The notes below the pieces were generated by a model. That model saw only the letters and a list, made by a program, of their open reading frames with translations. It did no database searches and was not told the DNA's origin. The translations under genes were made by a program, and so were the position numbers. A stretch of DNA of 39,937 bases. Origin: Planctomycetota bacterium (GTDB lineage: Bacteria > Planctomycetota > Planctomycetia > Pirellulales > Thermoguttaceae). The stretch is from positions 1 through 39,937 of the forward strand of contig JAKPGL010000053.1 in the NCBI GenBank assembly GCA_029550925.1, written 5' to 3'. This document shows, in pieces, positions 17,201 to 25,137 of the stretch; within the stretch, counting starts at the first letter, position 1; each line of letters begins with the position of its first letter.

Positions 17201-17689
17201 GGCAAGTTTACCCAGGGGAGTAGCAATCTGGCCGTCGGGCCATTGGACCACTAGTTCGGCTTCGACCGGCTCTCCGGAGTTTTCCACGGCCAGTTCGGCC
17301 ACCTGGAGCAGCCGGCCGTCTTTTTGTACGTACAGCGGCGTGGGTTCCACGGCCAGGATTTGCACTGCGGTCTTGGCTGCCGGATTGGCCTGGGGACCTT
17401 CTGCATTGGCCCCAACCGGAGTATGTGTCTCGGCGGCAGGTTCATTGGCAGCGGCGCTGGCGGGGTGTTCGGCTGCCTGGACGTTCGCCCCATCGCCAAA
17501 ACCAAGTAGGCTTTGCGGCCCTTCTCCCCATAGCCGGGAGAACTTGGCGATTCCGGCCAGGCCGATCAGCATAGTCCCGGCAATCAGCCCGAAAATAAAA
17601 GCCGTTTGCCCCCGCCCTCTCGGCGTCCATCGGCGATCAACCAACCTGCCCATTGAAAGACGAAGAGTAGGAATCCTCTTTAGTCGCAT
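14300..17689 (-). CDS. GH38-type alpha-mannosidase-like glycosidase, membrane-anchored
   Basis: A 1129-residue protein of the GH38 type. The ATG at 17689 has AAGGAGA about 9 bases upstream. An N-terminal membrane helix (about residues 29-46) follows a very basic start, so the protein is anchored or exported. After an Ala-rich linker and a small beta-domain (about 108-200), the GH38 catalytic domain begins at V-P-I-S-H-H-D-L-G-Y-T-D; the HHD (215-217) matches the family's first metal-binding residues. Asp332 in T-T-D-I-P-G is the best candidate nucleophile. The beta-rich C-terminal domain is interrupted at about residue 660-700 by a Ser/Lys-rich low-complexity insert. The reaction is inferred as removal of alpha-mannose or a related sugar. 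It stands alone on the minus strand, 140 bp after the lipoprotein gene. Confidence 0.85.
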   Translation of the reverse strand: MRLKRIPTLRLSMGRLVDRRWTPRGRGQTAFIFGLIAGTMLIGLAGIAKFSRLWGEGPQSLLGFGDGANVQAAEHPASAAANEPAAETHTPVGANAEGPQANPAAKTAVQILAVEPTPLYVQKDGRLLQVAELAVENSGEPVEAELVVQWPDGQIATPLGKLAKGKSTAQAHMPGLEKPAEVELTLRAAGKPLDRRTMTWQPSRRWEVCLVPISHHDLGYTDTIENVLRLYERFYDQVLQFCQQTDDFPEEAKFRYTVEGSWSLQHYLENRPPEVLEKLGKYLREGRIEVQALYGNLITNMLAHEELVRAMYPSFRLKRRFGAQIRTASTTDIPGLSWGLPTVLVGAGVEGFFAGLANYFEWGRHDIHTFWDESAILRRGRPDAFWWLGPDGQRILVYYQGGYGCWSPDSYEDVLENLPRMLRQMEKQGTPFSVVRFAGYGCGDNTPPSILPSQIVREWNSRWAYPRLYVATNAMFFEKLRRQCENQKDMRTFRGDLPETDYVVGATSTARETTRNRCTHDLLPTAERWAAVASLLTGAAYPDQELAQAYDNMLLYDEHTWGMHSGLQVSRRQDWSWADKARYAYRAAGLAEGVLDRSVHHLAGAVRRTEQGRYIMVFNPLLFARTDVVRLADFGAPEQGFDPVHPPELVDMETGARLRCQIVEISSAQAPAQDAAFRHGRGQFNPPQRFELVFAAEEAPPLGWKTYRLVPAAQKGESAKSAVSARKPSEDDAQPSAAKEARSSEKSSPDQTTSDSSLRIGQNTLENRYFRLVLDPQTGAIQSLYDKQFRRELVDPDAPHGLGQLVVKEVKTAQLAPAQKAVIRTGQTGPVYASLLVTTQAPGCPQVSQEIILYEKLKRVDLAVRLLRDATAMLELYVAFPFRMEKPQFALEGPMSVIRPFEDQLPGSNTNYYAMQHWAAVSDGRHSVVMTPLEAHLVEFGGLWPCYTSQAHHGFTAPDFGRPFVKPEDIIKGYIYSFIHASNLRTNFPVVQQADLLYRFSLTSLEGDWRTGQLGQFAWSAANPLKPVVVEGKSDGRLEPTMSLCQVEPAHLMLLTFKQAEDGQGMILRLWESIGQAAQAKITFPHFRVQKAWLANLAEENQAELPADEHHLTVPVKPFQPVTVRMQFR

Positions 17690-17767
17690 TGGTAAGGTCT
17701 CCTTTTTCTAGGGGCCAAAGGAACCCAGCTCCGGACTCCCTCTCCCATAGATTACCCACCCCGCGGA

Positions 17768-17788
17768 GGGCAGTCCACCGGATTGCCC
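17768..17788 (-). terminator. Strong hairpin after the lipoprotein gene
   Basis: GGGCAGTCC (17768-17776) and GGATTGCCC (17780-17788) form a 9-bp stem with one G-T pair around a 3-base loop. It lies 42 bases past the lipoprotein stop (17830) on the minus strand. There is no clear T-run, so a terminator role is likely but not certain. Confidence 0.4.
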
Positions 17789-17829
17789 CTCAGCCAGACG
17801 CCCAATCGGCGGTCGATCCGGGCGGACGA

Positions 17830-18288
17830 TCAATCGGTAAGGTCAAAGGTAAAGTCGTTGGGGCCTTCGGCGGTTACCTTGGCCTTTAGCGGCGAGGTAG
17901 CCGGGGTGGTATATCGGGCGGGAACTAGCTGCCGGATACGCGGCGGTCCAGGGCCTCGCATGTCATCCGGCGCCCCAGAGGAGGAGGCCGCACCGTTCGG
18001 CACCGGGACATATTTGGAGATGATTACGGTATGTTCCCCGATCAGAGCACCATCCTCGGTGGAAAAAGTTTCCAGTCGGAATCGGCCTTCCTTGTCGGTG
18101 GTTCCTGTAGCAGGCGGACCACCCTGGGTGTGAAACATCACCCGAGCGCCTTCCAAAGGTTGACCTTTATAAGTGACCTTGCCGGTTACCTGAACGGTTT
18201 TCGGTCGTTTCGGGCCGCACCCAAAGGGCAACACCACGGTAAGAGTAAACACCGACAATAGGAAAATCGCCCTTGCCGTAGCAGACAT
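17830..18288 (-). CDS. Small lipoprotein with carboxypeptidase-regulatory-like beta domain
   Basis: A 152-residue protein with a strong ribosome-binding site (AAAGGAG). It has a signal peptide ending L-P-F-G-C-G, which suggests lipid attachment at Cys24, although Pro at -3 is atypical. The mature part (V-T-G-K-V-T-Y-K-G-Q-P-L-E-G-A-R-V-M-F) is the usual start of a Ig-like carboxypeptidase-regulatory/transthyretin-type beta domain, followed by G-x-T-D-x-E-G-R-F. Such lipoproteins commonly sit just downstream of DUF1559 genes in planctomycetes, as here: it starts 89 bp after the stop of the chimeric gene. It probably acts in the cell envelope; the partner is unknown. Confidence 0.8.
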   Translation of the reverse strand: MSATARAIFLLSVFTLTVVLPFGCGPKRPKTVQVTGKVTYKGQPLEGARVMFHTQGGPPATGTTDKEGRFRLETFSTEDGALIGEHTVIISKYVPVPNGAASSSGAPDDMRGPGPPRIRQLVPARYTTPATSPLKAKVTAEGPNDFTFDLTD

Positions 18289-18377
18289 CCGCTCTTCTCC
18301 TTTGAGACGTTCCTTTTTGGATTCGTCCCCCCTGGAGTTTCTATTTAGCTGGGTCTGTAGGGGGGGAATAGCGGGGG

Positions 18378-19988
18378 TCAGTAGTTGGCCTCGATAGGCA
18401 GACCGTCCCAGCGGTCGCCGAGTTTTTGGTAGGTAACGTAGTCGATTCCTTCGGTGAGGAACCGGACCGAACCGTCGCAGAAGACAAACTGGGCGCCGCC
18501 CGGATGGAGCGATTTGAAACCGCAGGCTTTGCCGTAAGTTTCTTCATTATGGCACTGATTGGGATCCGTGGTGTAGCCAGGTTCTCCTGGGCAGGTCGGA
18601 TAGTTGATCGGCGGGGTGGTCATCAGCCACATGGAGTTGATGTGCATCCAGCCGTCGCGCAGGTGGCTGCTGCATTCGGGTCGGGCCTCGCCCATGGCGA
18701 TCGTATTGGAGGTGCCGTCCCGAATGTCGCTGAAACTGGCGGACCAAAACATCGAGGAAAACGGTCCGGAGACTTTGCTGGGGTCCATGGAATCGCCGTG
18801 GAAGAGGTTGTTGGGGATATTTCGGCCCCAATAGTTTCCTCCTTCCGAGCAACGGAAGCTTTGGGCGTTGCCGACGTTCATGCCGTAGTGGCCCAAGGCC
18901 CCCTCGCGTTTGTCGAGTCCGCCACCGGGCCAATAGAACAACCGTCGGTTGCTCGGGCAAAAGAACGTGGAAATCACTTGCTTATACACCGGCTGGTCCG
19001 GCTCCACCACAAAACTATATAGTTCCGGATTCCGGGTAAAGTTGATCTTATCGTAGAGGGCCTGCTGTTCGATGTACGGCAGGATGCGGATCAGATAGCC
19101 GCCTTTCATGCGGTCGTCCAGAGAGGGGTAGTACCAATGGTCCGGGCAATAGGCGCCGCAGACAGCGCCGTTGGGCGGCAAGACGCCCCACTGCTGGGCG
19201 TACAGTTGGCAGGCCAGGCCGAGCTGCTTCAGATTATTGGCGCACTGGATCCGTCGGGCCGCCTCCCAGCCGATCTGCTCCGACGGAATCGCCACACTCG
19301 ATAGCGGCGGACTGCATAGGGTACACTCGAACTCATCATCATCCACCCCCAGCAGGGCCACTTCGTCCGGCACACGAAGCCCCACTTGCCGACATTGGTC
19401 GGCCAAGTACCGCGCCGGAATGTCGTTGGAAGCCAAAATGGCTGCGGGTTTCGGCAAATCCAGGAGCCACCGCTGCACCCGCTGATCCTGCCCTTGCCAG
19501 CGGCGGGCGCCGGGCATATCGGGCAGATACTCGCCGTAGCAGGCGGAGACCGAACAGCCGGCCTCGGCCAGCCGTTCCGTAAAACTCTGCTCCCGAAGCC
19601 TGCAGTAGTAGGCCTCTCGGCTTCCGTAGAATCCGAAGTTTCGGAATCCGCGGTTTAGGAAATACTCGGCGGCCAGTCGGCCCACGGCCCGGTGATCCAC
19701 ATCCACCACCGGCACGCCCACCTTCGGAAGCATACAGGCGATATCGACCACCGGTTTGCCCAGGCGTAAGATTTGCTTGGCCAGCGGCCAGGCGCCCAAA
19801 TGGGCGATGATGCCGTCCGGCTGCCACTGTCGGCAGGCCCGCACCGTGGCCGTATCCGGCGGCCCGTTCCGAAATAGCCAGTGCGGCTTGTCAATGGCAT
19901 AGGCCCGCACCCCTCGGATCACATTCCGACAGAACGTTACGTCCTGCCCCACCACCAACGCCACCCGCCGAACCAAATCCCGCTCCAT
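18378..19988 (-). CDS. Chimera: XylR/LacI-type ligand-binding domain fused to DUF1559
   Basis: A 536-residue open frame made of two unrelated halves. Residues 1-241 match the sugar-binding domain of XylR-type regulators: V-A-L-V-V-G-Q start, Y-G-S-R-E, A-I-L-A-S-N-D-I-P-A-R, P-D-E-V-A-L-L-G-V-D-D-D-E and P-L-S-S-V-A-I-P-S-E-Q-I-G-W. The AraC-type helix-turn-helix region that should follow is absent. From residue 247 (I-Q-C-A-N-N-L-K-Q-L-G-L-A) the protein is a DUF1559 type II pseudopilin-like domain, including the terminal H-X9-DG motif (H-P-G-G-A-Q-F-V-F-C-D-G). Its usual prepilin N-terminus is absent. The junction is E-A-A-R-R (242-246, bases 19251-19265), a sequence normal in both families. 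With no export signal the DUF1559 half would stay in the cytoplasm. A recombination product or an assembly join are both possible; function is doubtful. Confidence 0.85.
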   Translation of the reverse strand: MERDLVRRVALVVGQDVTFCRNVIRGVRAYAIDKPHWLFRNGPPDTATVRACRQWQPDGIIAHLGAWPLAKQILRLGKPVVDIACMLPKVGVPVVDVDHRAVGRLAAEYFLNRGFRNFGFYGSREAYYCRLREQSFTERLAEAGCSVSACYGEYLPDMPGARRWQGQDQRVQRWLLDLPKPAAILASNDIPARYLADQCRQVGLRVPDEVALLGVDDDEFECTLCSPPLSSVAIPSEQIGWEAARRIQCANNLKQLGLACQLYAQQWGVLPPNGAVCGAYCPDHWYYPSLDDRMKGGYLIRILPYIEQQALYDKINFTRNPELYSFVVEPDQPVYKQVISTFFCPSNRRLFYWPGGGLDKREGALGHYGMNVGNAQSFRCSEGGNYWGRNIPNNLFHGDSMDPSKVSGPFSSMFWSASFSDIRDGTSNTIAMGEARPECSSHLRDGWMHINSMWLMTTPPINYPTCPGEPGYTTDPNQCHNEETYGKACGFKSLHPGGAQFVFCDGSVRFLTEGIDYVTYQKLGDRWDGLPIEANY

Positions 19989-20067
19989 CCCTCAGCCCTC
20001 TGCAGAGGTTTTGCTATTTATTGCGAAGAACCACCTACATATTTTGCGGTCGGCTGGATGATACGTC

Positions 20068-20084
20068 CACAGGGCAGTAGGAAA
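20068..20084 (+). repeat. Shared 17-mer CACAGGGCAGTAGGAAA, copy A
   Basis: Sixteen of seventeen bases match 35126-35142 (CACAGGGCAATAGGAAA), in another intergenic region 15 kb away. Both regions also share the 18-mer and the palindrome pair listed separately. Confidence 0.5.
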
Positions 20085-20115
20085 ACCCGGTACGGAAGAC
20101 GTGATGGAATTCGTA

Positions 20116-20133
20116 GAATAGTTCAGTCGAATA
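20116..20133 (+). repeat. Shared 18-mer GAATAGTTCAGTCGAATA, copy A
   Basis: Seventeen of eighteen bases match 34847-34864. In both places it precedes the palindrome pair in the same orientation, by 80 bp here and by 10 bp in the other copy. Confidence 0.6.
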
Positions 20134-20180
20134 GGGTAGCTTGTCTTTTCCTCCCCGGGAAGAAGATTTTCCTACCTGGG

Positions 20181-20224
20181 AAAAAGAGTTGTCATTCCCG
20201 AGAAAAAGAGTTGTCATTCCCGCG
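20181..20224 (+). repeat. 22-bp tandem duplication running into the palindrome
   Basis: Two adjacent units (20181-20202 and 20203-20224) differ at one base. Each reads AAAAAGAGTTGTCATTCCCG plus two bases. The second unit merges into the left palindrome, so the duplication copied the edge of the element. Confidence 0.7.
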
Positions 20225-20289
20225 CAAGCGGGAATCCAGAAAAGTCCATGGTTTTCATGAACTGGATCGGGAGCTTTCCCGGGGATGAC
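20213..20289. repeat. Inverted pair of dRS3/REP-like palindromes (REPIN-like), copy A
   Basis: The left palindrome (20213-20239) begins GTCATTCCCGCG and ends CGGGAATCCAG. The right one (20262-20289) is its diverged inverse, beginning CTGGAT and ending GGGGATGAC. A 22-bp spacer separates them. The core ATTCCCGCG/CGGGAAT is the arrangement known as dRS3 in Neisseria and seen in intergenic repeats of many bacteria. No transposase is nearby. Confidence 0.7.
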
Positions 20290-20552
20290 AAGAAAGGACT
20301 CTTCTGTTCGGCTAACGTGTTCTTGACGGCGGGAGGGATGAGGCCGGGGGAGCAAATCCGCCAAATCCTGGAAAACTGGGGTTGCGGAGGAGGTGGCCTG
20401 GCCTATTCAATCCCGGTCGGAATGACGGGTCTCCAAGGGGAAGGACCCCTCCTCACCAATGGACGCCAAACGTCTCGAACAGCAGAACAGTTTAGGACTT
20501 GATCAGGCTGGGGCGGCACAATCCAGAAGCAGAAAGCGATCAGACCGCGGCG

Positions 20553-20671
20553 GCATCCTGCAAAATCACTCACAACTTAATGAAAAATCACCACGTAATC
20601 AGGGTAATCAGGCCGCAGGAGCACCATGCAAAGTCAGTCACAACTTAATGAAAAATCACCACGTAATCAGG
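20553..20671. repeat. Direct duplication of the kinase gene's 3' end
   Basis: A 51-base unit at 20553-20603 is repeated at 20621-20671 with four mismatches. The second copy contains the kinase gene's last codons and stop (20656-20658); the first lies downstream, outside the gene. A smaller 9-base duplication (GTAATCAGG twice) joins the copies, so slipped replication is a likely cause. Confidence 0.75.
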
Positions 20672-23600
20672 CCGCGACGGCGCAGCTCCAGAGCCACTTT
20701 GACGAGTTCCAGCATCTCCGGCGTCCAGCGAACGCCTATATCCCCGCCGTCCGACGCCTTCCCAATACAAGGACTACCAGGCCGAAGCCGATAGTCCCAA
20801 TTGGTCGGGTCCATAAACTGCGGATCGGTCAGGAAACAATCTTGGCTCCCCTCCGGCGGCCGCCCCTGACCAAAAAACGCACTGTGCTCTATCCTTCCTT
20901 TGCTTCCGGGCAGAAGAATAATATCTCGAACAATGGAATCGGTAATTGTATGAGAGTCCCCGCTTATTAGTTTGATGTTCCCGTTGATCGTAGAAGAATG
21001 AAACTTGGAGGGAAACGCCATACATTCGCAGTTTCCCACGAAAAGGCAATTCATCAAAATAAAAGAGTTGTTAATCCCACTGAAGCACCCTAAGATGATG
21101 CTGTAATTTCCTTTAATCTGCCCCCTCCAGTTGTTTATGATGTTCTTTCCTTGGGTATATAAAAGAACATGGTGAAGAGCCAGAACAGGAGACAAGGGAA
21201 TATTTGAATGCGTTGTCAGCAGGGCTGCAGGTTGTGGATTCAATTTCAGCACTATTAACCACTCCAGGGTAAGCTGGGGGGCATCGGTTGTGATCAGATC
21301 CTGGGGTTTAGAGTCAGGTTTGGGGAGGAGGATGGGCCAACGGCCTCGTTTGCCCCGGATGGTAAGGCCATTTTTTACCTGGGGGATCACGAGGTATTCC
21401 TGGTAGGGGCCGTTGTCCTGGATTTCGATCAGTTCGCCGCCTCGGGCTGCATCGATGGCCGCCTGGATGGAGCGGAAATCCGCCTTGCCCTTTATCGCCA
21501 CGGTCAGCCGTGGCCCCAGGTTGGCCGTGGCTTTTTCCAATTCTGAGATCGGCGGTTGCCGGCTGGTGTCCAGAACCACCGTCGTCTCCGCATATTCTTC
21601 AGCCCGCAGTTTTTCTACCAAAGGTTTTACATCGTGAAGCTCTTGTTCTTTGTAGAGTTTGACGGCCTCGGCGTAGAGTTTTTCTGCTTCCGTGTCGCGC
21701 TGGGCGGCCGCTAGCACCGCCTGTACCCCTTGCAAAAGTTCCTGGTGCCTGCGGCGCCAGTCGGCCAAGGCTGGTCCCTTTTCCAGCCGATCCAGAGCCG
21801 ATCGGGCCGAGGCATACTCCTTCTTTCGCAACTGTTCTGCCAGTTCCTTGAGCAACGGGTAGCTTGCCAGTTCCAGGTGTTCCTGGACCGAAAGGCCCTT
21901 CTGCTGGGCCTGGCTGAAGTAGCGAGTTGCCTCGGCCGACTGCCCCACCGAAGCCAAAAACACGGCCGCCTTCAGCAGGTCGTCCGGCTTGGCCGGGTCC
22001 AGCACCAGATCGACCAGTTTCCGCGATGCGGCCGGGCCCAGATTGTTCCAGGCAATCGTTTCTGTCTTCTGCCCCGAAAGTTCACAGGTGATTTTTTCCT
22101 CATCAACTTGTACTACCTGGCCGGGCATGCCCCGAATGCCCAAATCGCTCTTCTTCAGCGGCGAAGGAGCCGATTGGATTTTTCCCATCGCCCGCTGTTT
22201 CCACTCAGCAAGCCACTGGAGCTCCTGCTGCCGAACCTGCCAGCGCCGGGCCAATTCCGGCTCCGAGAACCGCACCGCTTGGCCCTCCTGGATGGCCCCG
22301 GCAAAATCCCACTCGTGCACCTTCTGTTCGATCGGCTGGAGCTTCTGGGTAAACTGGGCCTCCTTGGCCTCCCACTGGCTAAGTTGCTGCTCCAGTTTTT
22401 CCCAGGCCACCTGGATGGCCGGTTTGCCGGGCGGTGCTCCCGGCAAGGACGGCGGCTCTTCCGGTTTTGTCTCTGGTTTTTCCCCCGGCTTCGGGGGCGG
22501 CTTCTCAGCAACCTTCTCCTCCGACTTCGGCTCTTTCTGCTCAGGCGGTTTGATCTCTAGTTTGGGAACCGTGCGCCGCCGACACATCCAGAGGTCAAAC
22601 CCGCCTTGACCACCCGGCCGATTGGAGGAAAGTAGAAGGGTAAGCCCATCCGCCGAAGGTCTAAGCCACCATTCCTCAGCACTGCTATTGATCGGCGCCC
22701 CCAGATTGACCGGAGGACCAAAAGGCTCGTCCACGGAGGCCCGCCAACTCATCCAAATGTCATAGTCCCCTTGTCCTCCTGGACGGTTGGAGTGAAATAG
22801 AAGGAGAAGCCCATCTTTTGAAAGTTCAGGTCCCCCTTCGCTACTACTGGTATTGATCGGAGGTCCCAGATTGACCGGAGGACCAAAAGTATCTTTCGGC
22901 GAAGCTCGACGACTCATCCAGATGTCATAGTCCCCTTGGCCTCCTGGACGTTTGGAAACGAACAAAAGGATGAGTCCGTCAGCCGAAAGTGCAGGATTAC
23001 CGTCAATATTGCTACTGTTGATCGACGGTCCCAGATTGACCGGAGGGCCAAAAGTATCTTTCGGCGAAGCTCGACGACTCATCCAGATGTCCCAGATGTC
23101 CCAGATGTCATTGCCCCCTTGGCCCCCTGGACGTTTGGAAGCGAATAAAAGGATAAGTCCATCGGCTGAAAGGGCAGGCTCAGTCTCATCATGGCTACTG
23201 TTGATTGGGGGTCCCAGATTGACTGGAGGGCCAAAAGGCTCGTCCACGGAGGCCCGCCGACTCATCCAGATGTCACGGCCCCCTTGGCCCCCGGGGCGAT
23301 TAGAATGAAATAAAAGGATCAGCCCGTCGGCGGAAAGTTCGGGAGCGTACTCACCGGAACTACTATTGATCGTCGGTCCGAGGTTTACTGGTTCACCCCA
23401 GCTTTCGATCCAGTTCTTGATCGCCTCAGGGACTTCGATAGGCACTTTCTGGCCCGGCGTCTCCGCAGGTTTCGATTCTTCTGGAGGTGTCGATTTCGGA
23501 GTGGGGGGTGGTTCCGATTTGGGTTGATCTGCGGGTTGGGTTTCTGGCTTTTTGGTAGGTTGGCTGGGGATGACCAGGGGGCCTTTTGCCGACTTGGCTT

Positions 23601-25137
23601 GGGCAACCGGCGCCCGTTGGGTAGCCGGCGTCCGTTCCCGGAAGACCACCACCAGGACCACCACGACGGCGACCAGAAGGACCGGCAGGGCGGCGGCCAG
23701 GCCCCAGACCCAAGCAGGCATTCGTTTTAAGGCTGCTTGCAGGCCAGCCCACCAGCCGGCCAACCCACCGGCACCAGCCGGTTTGCCTGGGGCGCCCAGG
23801 CCTGGCATGGTAAGGCCTCTGGTGGCAGGGTCTTTGCCCCGGGCTACCGGCGGCGGACTCGGCCCACCGGGCTGCTGGGCTACCGGCGGAAACGCACCGG
23901 CCGATCTCTCCCCAGGCGCCGCACCGGCCCTCACTACTGGCATCGTCCCCGCCTCCGCATCGGGCGGCTGCCAGGTCTCGGTCTCCTCGTAGGCGGCCGC
24001 TTTGCGGGCCTCTTCTTCCGCCCGCCGGACTAGCCAGGCCTGCAACGCCGAACTGGTGCTGCTGGCAGATTCCTCCTCCGGGCCTTGGGCTTCCAGGCCG
24101 ACCGGCGCACCCACCAAACAGGCCTCCAACGCCCGGATCACCTCGACCATCGACTGAAACCGGTCCTCCGGCCGTTTGGCCACCATCCGCTGAAAAATCC
24201 GGTCCAGGTCCTCGGACACATCCGCCCGCACCGACCGCAACGACGGAATCGGCGCATCCCGATGCGCCAGGAGCACCTCCACCAGCGTTTCCCCCTTATA
24301 CGGCGCCTCCCCCGTAAGCAGCCGATACAGCGTACACCCCAATGAATAAATATCCGCCCGATGATCCACCCTGTGGGTGCTGACGGCCTGCTCCGGCGCC
24401 ATGTAATCGCAGGTTCCCATCACCTGGCCAGTACCGGTCAGTTGCTCGCCGGTGGCAGGGTCCTGGCCCACCGGCCTCAGGCGGGCCAGACCCATATCTA
24501 AAATTTTCACCACGCCGGAACGGTCTAGCAGCAGGTTGCCCGGCTTGATGTCCCGGTGGATGACGCCCTGCTGATGGGCATAGGCCAGTCCCTTGGCCGC
24601 CTGAATCACACACTCCAACGCCTCCGGCACGGCCATCGGCCCATGCTGCTTAACCAGCCGGGCTAGGTCCTGGCCATCCACATACTCCATGACCAGATAG
24701 TGAATCCCCTGGTGCTCACCGGCGTCGTAGGCGGTAACGATGTTCGGATGATTCAGCCGGGCCGCCGCCTTCACCTCCCGATAGAACCGCTCGACCGCCT
24801 TGGGGTCCTGCATGGCCTGCGGCCGAAGTGTTTTAATGGCCACCAGCCGATCCATACGCCGATGGCGGGCCTTGAGCACCATCCCCATGCCGCCCTGGCC
24901 GATCTTGTCCAACACAATATATTCCCCGAAGGCCAGCCACTGGGTCTTGCCCTCCCAGAGACAGGAGGCCTGAAACCGGCTGAGCAGCCCTCGGCGGACC
25001 AAATGGTTTCGGAGTTCTTCGGCTGTAGCCGACCGGCCCTGGGAGATCAGCTCCTGCTTGACCTGTTCCACCTGTTCTGGCTGAAGCAAACCGCAGGCCA
25101 GCACATGCCCGCTAAAGTCTTCTAATGTGGGCGACAT
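20656..25137 (-). CDS. Ser/Thr protein kinase with PD40 propeller and beta-helix tail
   Basis: A 1493-residue membrane kinase. The ATG at 25137 follows GGGAGGGTGGGG; a further in-frame ATG at 25260 has no such site. A small helical domain (1-65) precedes a Hanks-type kinase domain (about 72-340). The domain shows G-Q-G-G-M-G-M-V (80-87), Lys102, H-R-D-I-K-P-G-N (194-201), D-M-G (214-216) and A-P-E-Q, so it should be active. A Pro/Ala-rich linker leads to one membrane helix (about 473-500). Outside the membrane come five TolB/PD40-like repeats of about 55 residues (about 580-858; each has P-V-N-L-G-P-x-I-N-S-S, S-A-D-G-L-x-L-L-F and N-R-P-G-G-Q-G), a Glu/Lys/Pro-rich helical region, and a right-handed beta-helix-like region (about 1200-1450). 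It probably senses envelope or cell-wall glycan and phosphorylates cytoplasmic targets. It diverges from the receiver/FHA-histidine-kinase pair. Confidence 0.9.
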   Translation of the reverse strand: MSPTLEDFSGHVLACGLLQPEQVEQVKQELISQGRSATAEELRNHLVRRGLLSRFQASCLWEGKTQWLAFGEYIVLDKIGQGGMGMVLKARHRRMDRLVAIKTLRPQAMQDPKAVERFYREVKAAARLNHPNIVTAYDAGEHQGIHYLVMEYVDGQDLARLVKQHGPMAVPEALECVIQAAKGLAYAHQQGVIHRDIKPGNLLLDRSGVVKILDMGLARLRPVGQDPATGEQLTGTGQVMGTCDYMAPEQAVSTHRVDHRADIYSLGCTLYRLLTGEAPYKGETLVEVLLAHRDAPIPSLRSVRADVSEDLDRIFQRMVAKRPEDRFQSMVEVIRALEACLVGAPVGLEAQGPEEESASSTSSALQAWLVRRAEEEARKAAAYEETETWQPPDAEAGTMPVVRAGAAPGERSAGAFPPVAQQPGGPSPPPVARGKDPATRGLTMPGLGAPGKPAGAGGLAGWWAGLQAALKRMPAWVWGLAAALPVLLVAVVVVLVVVFRERTPATQRAPVAQAKSAKGPLVIPSQPTKKPETQPADQPKSEPPPTPKSTPPEESKPAETPGQKVPIEVPEAIKNWIESWGEPVNLGPTINSSSGEYAPELSADGLILLFHSNRPGGQGGRDIWMSRRASVDEPFGPPVNLGPPINSSHDETEPALSADGLILLFASKRPGGQGGNDIWDIWDIWMSRRASPKDTFGPPVNLGPSINSSNIDGNPALSADGLILLFVSKRPGGQGDYDIWMSRRASPKDTFGPPVNLGPPINTSSSEGGPELSKDGLLLLFHSNRPGGQGDYDIWMSWRASVDEPFGPPVNLGAPINSSAEEWWLRPSADGLTLLLSSNRPGGQGGFDLWMCRRRTVPKLEIKPPEQKEPKSEEKVAEKPPPKPGEKPETKPEEPPSLPGAPPGKPAIQVAWEKLEQQLSQWEAKEAQFTQKLQPIEQKVHEWDFAGAIQEGQAVRFSEPELARRWQVRQQELQWLAEWKQRAMGKIQSAPSPLKKSDLGIRGMPGQVVQVDEEKITCELSGQKTETIAWNNLGPAASRKLVDLVLDPAKPDDLLKAAVFLASVGQSAEATRYFSQAQQKGLSVQEHLELASYPLLKELAEQLRKKEYASARSALDRLEKGPALADWRRRHQELLQGVQAVLAAAQRDTEAEKLYAEAVKLYKEQELHDVKPLVEKLRAEEYAETTVVLDTSRQPPISELEKATANLGPRLTVAIKGKADFRSIQAAIDAARGGELIEIQDNGPYQEYLVIPQVKNGLTIRGKRGRWPILLPKPDSKPQDLITTDAPQLTLEWLIVLKLNPQPAALLTTHSNIPLSPVLALHHVLLYTQGKNIINNWRGQIKGNYSIILGCFSGINNSFILMNCLFVGNCECMAFPSKFHSSTINGNIKLISGDSHTITDSIVRDIILLPGSKGRIEHSAFFGQGRPPEGSQDCFLTDPQFMDPTNWDYRLRPGSPCIGKASDGGDIGVRWTPEMLELVKVALELRRRGLITW
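23083..23109 (-). repeat. Three tandem 9-bp units in the kinase gene
   Basis: CCAGATGTC occurs three times in a row, inside the second PD40 repeat. It encodes D-I-W-D-I-W-D-I-W where the other four repeats have one D-(I/L)-W. The frame is kept. The insertion lengthens one propeller strand by six residues. Confidence 0.9.

Larger units (their letters stand above)
19989..20655. other. Repeat-rich intergenic region A
   Basis: About 670 bases between the chimeric gene's start and the kinase gene's stop, with no convincing gene. It contains a 17-mer and an 18-mer shared with the spacer at 34.8-35.1 kb, a 22-bp tandem duplication, an inverted pair of dRS3/REP-like palindromes, and a duplicated copy of the kinase gene's 3' end. 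Sequence from about 20290 to 20550 shows nothing recognisable. Confidence 0.6.

Noticed and set aside
20181-20289. Possible CRISPR-like repeats
   Set aside because: Only two tandem 22-bp units with no regular unique spacers and no cas gene; better explained by dRS3/REP-like palindromes and a local duplication.
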